NCBI GenBank assembly: GCA_003290165.1
Contig: QNQO01001844.1
Location: 124,001 to 188,000 of the forward strand
DNA length: 64,000 bases
Reading direction: 5' to 3'
DNA from: Berberis thunbergii
Lineage: Eukaryota > Streptophyta > Magnoliopsida > Ranunculales > Berberidaceae
Of the stretch, positions 60,420-64,000 are shown in pieces; position 1 is the first letter of the stretch; every line of letters starts with the position of its first letter. A model generated the notes under the pieces. The model made no database searches and was not told the DNA's origin. It saw nothing but the letters and a program-made list of their open reading frames with translations. The position numbers and the translations under genes are program-made.

Positions 60420-62280
60420 CATTATCAAACAAAAAGAAATAAGAATCAACTATATACACCACATTTATAGATAATTTCATTCCACAACATATCACCACAA
60501 ATAGTTTTTTATAAAGCATTGGAAAAGCCAATCTGAATTCATAGCTACAAAGCTTCCCTTTCCCAACTTAAAAGTCTAAATAAGAAAACAAAGACAAAAT
60601 ATTTGGTCTCAACCAAAGAGGATGACTAAAATAGCATTAGAAATGTATCAATTTGCATTTATTTATAGCAACAGAACTAACACTAACATTGACTAACAGT
60701 AAGTATAACAAAGCACTCTGAGTTAACAGAGCACCTAACAGAATTGCTTTACAGACTGCTAACAGCATATAAACTTGCCCAACAATAGTGAAGACGTTAT
60801 TGCTTCCGCTATCAATTTGCATCAACTCCCAATCAAAACAATGTTTGCATTAGGAGATCTGTGCACATGAGCAATATTATATTTATTACTAAAATGGGAT
60901 CCTTAACTGTGGATTAATCATATCATACTCCTTAATTTCCACCCTCCCCACTGGGAAGCATTTTTCAGATTTTCCAGCATTTAAAAACAAATTAGTAAAG
61001 TTAACAAGTGCAAAAATACACTCCATTCACAAATAGTCTGTACATGATGAGCATTAATCCACCATTCATATCCTTTAATTAAACATGCTGCGAAGAAAAA
61101 TAAATAATCCCAAACACATGGATATTGCGACGTGGCAGACCCAATTTCTCTCTACAACCCAAATTTCTTTGCACTAAAACCAAATGAATGGTACGTCAAA
61201 GAAGAAGCCCAAACCCTACTAATAATTCTTGTTGTTTCGTTCATAGCGCATATTGGTGTTTAGTACTTTACAATACATGTTTGGCATTCAAGTGAAGAGC
61301 ACCCCTCTAATATTCATTCAAACATGCAACATGTCTTGGTGACTTGTGAATTGGGCATTTGTGGCTGCAAAACAGAGACCCAAACTTGTGGTTGCTACCA
61401 CCAAATGGTACCATCCGTAGTGACTTGTCCCTGGGAAAACAAGGGGTACTCTCAAAAATTTGTTAGGGCATCAGGTAGGGATGTTCAATTTTACTACAAC
61501 TACTCAATATAAAACTGTTCATCTAAAGATAATCAACAAAGATTGACTTTTTTTACTATGCAATTATTTTCTCTAGTCAAACAAAAATTGGAAAAAGAGT
61601 AAATTATTTTCTCCCCTGAAAAAGAGTAAATTATTTTCTTTCCTGATTATAGGATCAACCCACTAGCATTCTCCTAATTGGATTTGGTGAAGATATTAGG
61701 GCATCTGGAGCATTTGAGGCGAAAGGGTTAAGGAAAAAAAAGTGTATAATTGGACACTATTAGTATAAAATCTCACGACCAGTTGTTCGAGACTACTTTT
61801 AGAATTGACTGGTGTAAGTGAATAGCTCAAATCCGACCTGTTGCCAGCCCTATAACAAATTGTCAACCCTACTACAAAAGTTGGTGCACTTTATTGATCT
61901 ATATCAAGGGATCCATCGACTTCAAACTTTAACAAAAATGTAGACCCTAAGTGGTCATCTTCATCGGTACATCTACTATTCATCAATCTACTTATTGATA
62001 CATCGATCATGTGATACAAAAGTGAATTTCTACATAATGTACAAAACTTCGCACATGTATTGGTTGAGATTTCTATCCAACTAATTTATACAAACAAAAG
62101 ACATAAAATCTATTGAAGTCGAAAACTATCTATTATGCCAAATATACTCGAAAACTTACAAAAACTGCGAAAACTTACAAAAACTTAGTCGAAAACTAAT
62201 TTATATAAAATCACTATCTATTATGCCAAATATACATAACTGCTTGTGTGAAGTCTACAAAAACTGGAAAAAAATCTATT
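60420..62280. other. CACTA internal non-coding region
   Basis: AT-rich sequence upstream of the transposase ORF. No domain recognisable in short ORFs on either strand. Probably intron or leader sequence of the element. Confidence 0.5.
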
Positions 62281-62339
62281 TAACACCCTAATTTCATCCT
62301 AAATGAAAGAGAACCCTGATGAACCCTAATTTCATCATA

Positions 62340-62600
62340 AATAAAAAAGAGAGAGAGTACCTGTTCGGTTGCAGTGGCTGATCGATTTTGAAGTCGAGGG
62401 AAGTCGATTGAAGTCGAGGGAGGAGCAGGGAAGTCGAGGGAGCAGGGAAGGTGGGGAGGAGGGAAGTCGAGGGAGGGAGCAGGGAAGGAGAAGGAGTAGG
62501 GGAAGTCGAGTCGAGGGAGGGAGCAGGTCGATGGAAGTAGAATGGAGGGAAGCAGGTTGAGGGAGCTTCGATTTTGTGAAATTGTCGATGGAAGCCGAAT
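62340..62600 (-). other. GA-rich leader with splice donor
   Basis: A strongly purine-rich plus strand with repeats of GAAGTCGAGGGAG. On the minus strand a CGAACAG/GTACTC donor-like site near 62361 could end a first untranslated exon. The CACTA end at 1-245 has the same layout (pyrimidine-rich, then CCAG/GTAAGA). Confidence 0.4.
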
Positions 62601-62649
62601 GGAGGAAACGTCGAGCGCCAAAAATAGCCCGCCCAATTTTTTATCTTTT

Positions 62650-63115
62650 CATGTAGCCACGATTTTTAGCCGTTGCTAGAGCTAGTCACGATTTAAAACC
62701 GTTGCTAAATTTGTCTTTGCAACGGTTTTGAGCCGTTGCTAGATCTAGCCACGGTTTAGAACCGTTGCTAATTTTTTTGTTGCAACGGTTTTTAGCCTTT
62801 GCTAGATCTAGCCACGGTTTAAAACCGTTGCTAAATTTGTTTGTTGCAATGGTTTTGAGCCGTTGCTAGATCTAGCCACGGTTCAGAACCGTTGCTAAAT
62901 TTTTTGTTGCAACGGTTGTGAGCCGTCGCTAATAATTCCCACGGTCTGGAGCCGTTACTACTATTAGCCACGTTTATAGCCGTGCCAACTATACCAACGG
63001 TTTTAAATCGTGGCCAGGTTGTTTATTACCCACGATTTTAAGCCGTTGGTACTTATAGCTACGGTTTTTGGCCTTGGCAAATACACCAACGGTTTTAAAC
63101 CGTGGGCAGCTCGGC
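62650..63115. repeat. Right subterminal palindromic repeat array
   Basis: About 15 units such as CCACGGTTTAAAACCGTTGC and GCAACGGTTTTGAGCCGTTGC at roughly 30-bp spacing. Alternate units begin TGCAACGG and AGCCACGG, giving a two-unit higher-order period of about 63 bp. Confidence 0.85.
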
Positions 63116-63143
63116 ATAGCTAAATGGCCCTTTTGGTGTAGTG

Positions 63144-63749
63144 CATGATCAAGAGTACCCTTGACATAGCGAATGATACGTCGTTCAACAACAAGATGAG
63201 AAGTGCGAGGAACTCATAAACTGAGAAATAGTATTGACCGCCTATGCAAGATCAGGTCGAGTAATTGTAAGGTATTGGAAGCTCCCAACAAGTTCACAAA
63301 ACTCAGTAGGAGACGATAAGGCGTGTCATCGGTATGAGAGAGCACAACCATGGCAAAAAATGGTGTGGAGGGCAGTTTATAGTGAAACAATTCATATGCA
63401 TATTTGAGTTGATTAACGTGTAAACAATCACCACCAGACTGAACCTGTAAACCGAGGAAGTAGTGAAGGGGACCAAAATTTTTAATATTAAAACCATGCC
63501 TTAAAGCATCAATAAAGGATTGTAAACGTCTATCATTACTGCTAGTGACCACAATATCATCAACATAGAGAAGCGGGAACATGGTATGAGCGCCATGGTT
63601 AAATAAAAAAAAAAGAAATCAGCATGACTCTGGCAAAACCCTGAAACAAAGAGGAAGGATCTAATACGATTAAACCATGCACGGGGAACCTGTTTAATAC
63701 CATAGATAGCCATGTGCAGACGACAAATATGATGAGGATGAGCAGGATC
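63144..63749 (-). pseudogene. Ty1/copia reverse-transcriptase fragment
   Basis: On the minus strand: HHICRLHMAIYGIKQVPRAW (63740-63680), a frameshift around the following run of A near 63605, then LLYVDDIVVTSSN (catalytic YVDD) and FGPLHYFLGLQV, continuing frameshifted towards RNase H. It is bounded on both sides by CACTA termini (63143 and 63750), so it is a slice of a copia element with CACTA elements on each side. Confidence 0.85.
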
Positions 63750-64000
63750 CACTACACCAAAAGGCTCGTTTAGCTACGGGGAGGTGGCCACGGCTCTAAG
63801 CCGTTGGTTTATTTGCCACGGCTAAAAACCGTGGCTATAACGACCAACGGTTTAAAACCGTTGCTAAAAAATAAAACCGTGGGGAAAAAACACTACACTA
63901 AAAGGGTTGCTACGGTTTTAAACCGTGGCTATAACTACCAACGGTTCATAATCGTGGCTAAACCTGCCAACGGTTTGAAACCGTAGCTAAAATTTTTTAA
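63750..64000. mobile_element. CACTA left terminus, with a second CACTA left terminus nested at 63891
   Basis: CACTACACCAAAAGG at 63750 is followed by three or four palindromic subterminal repeats. A second terminus, CACTACACTAAAAGG, begins at 63891, followed by its own repeats to the window end. The first 90 bases of the outer element match the inverse of 531-620 closely, so it is the same subfamily as the element at the window start. Right ends are outside the window. Confidence 0.75.

Larger units (their letters stand above)
52654..63143 (-). mobile_element. CACTA transposon carrying three host-gene fragments
   Basis: The left end CACTACACCAAAA at 52654 and the right end TTTTGGTGTAGTG at 63131-63143 form CACTA terminal inverted repeats, each followed inwards by an array of palindromic subterminal repeats. 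Inside, on the minus strand, are a Transposase_24-type ORF (58733-60387) and spliced fragments of copine, DUF1666 and LSD1-like genes. No Transposase_21 (TNP2/DDE) gene is visible, so it would depend on a helper. The 3-bp flanks differ (CAA and CAT). The left flank is Tekay and the right flank Ty1/copia, so the two ends may come from different insertion events. Confidence 0.75.

Noticed and set aside
62280..62636. 118-residue Pro/Ser-rich ORF
   Set aside because: Arises from the purine-rich GAAGTCGAGGGAG repeat in the CACTA leader, with no domain.

Overview
The window is nuclear DNA from a flowering plant, most likely a eudicot. The signs are spliced genes with plant-type GT/AG introns, chromovirus (Tekay/Del-type) and Tat-type Ty3/gypsy retrotransposons, CACTA and hAT transposons with plant gene fragments inside them, and long AT-rich non-coding stretches. 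Almost everything is mobile-element sequence. The only apparently intact non-transposon gene is a two-exon Bet v 1/norcoclaurine-synthase-like gene at 17148-17796 (minus strand). It has a decayed duplicate at 12193-12841 and a further fragment near 30.7 kb. A secreted norcoclaurine-synthase-like family would fit a benzylisoquinoline-alkaloid lineage, but I cannot name the species from sequence alone.

Layout. 1-620: right end of a CACTA transposon inserted in an LTR. 621-9163: Tekay retrotransposon copy 1 on the minus strand, with LTRs differing at roughly 17 sites in 1.25 kb (counted by eye). 9164-12115: pieces of a Tat/gypsy-type element, including a Transposase_28-like ORF and LTR remnants; one LTR remnant holds a complete 617-bp TRIM with a perfect ACATG target duplication. 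12193-12955: decayed Bet v 1 copy. 13813-15750: decayed TE-associated ORF with a coiled coil. 17148-17908: intact Bet v 1 gene with TATA box. 18.7-30.3 kb: small non-autonomous elements and repeats, namely two copies of a fold-back MITE, a SINE-like element, a ~200-bp tandem array, a hAT element carrying a beta-xylosidase exon with an 8-bp target duplication, a second TIR element, a LINE-like remnant and a Helitron-like AT-rich repeat field. 31.0-37.6 kb: decayed Tat-type gag-pol with a 3' tandem-repeat block and a second Tat protease fragment. 37.6-39.8 kb: possible CACTA-like element with a CHX cation/H+ exchanger fragment. 40-44 kb: LTR-like sequence. 44.8-45.5 kb: Tat 3' end and LTR, into which Tekay copy 2 (45466-52653) was inserted.

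52654-63143 is the most interesting part: about 10.5 kb bounded by CACTACACC termini and arrays of palindromic subterminal repeats. It carries a Transposase_24-type ORF and spliced fragments of three unrelated host genes (LSD1-like zinc finger, DUF1666 protein, BONZAI/copine), all on the minus strand. Its flanks do not match (Tekay on the left, Ty1/copia on the right), which suggests rearrangement. 63144-63749 is the copia fragment, and 63750-64000 holds two nested CACTA left ends. I see no CRISPR array, rRNA gene or convincing functional tRNA gene.
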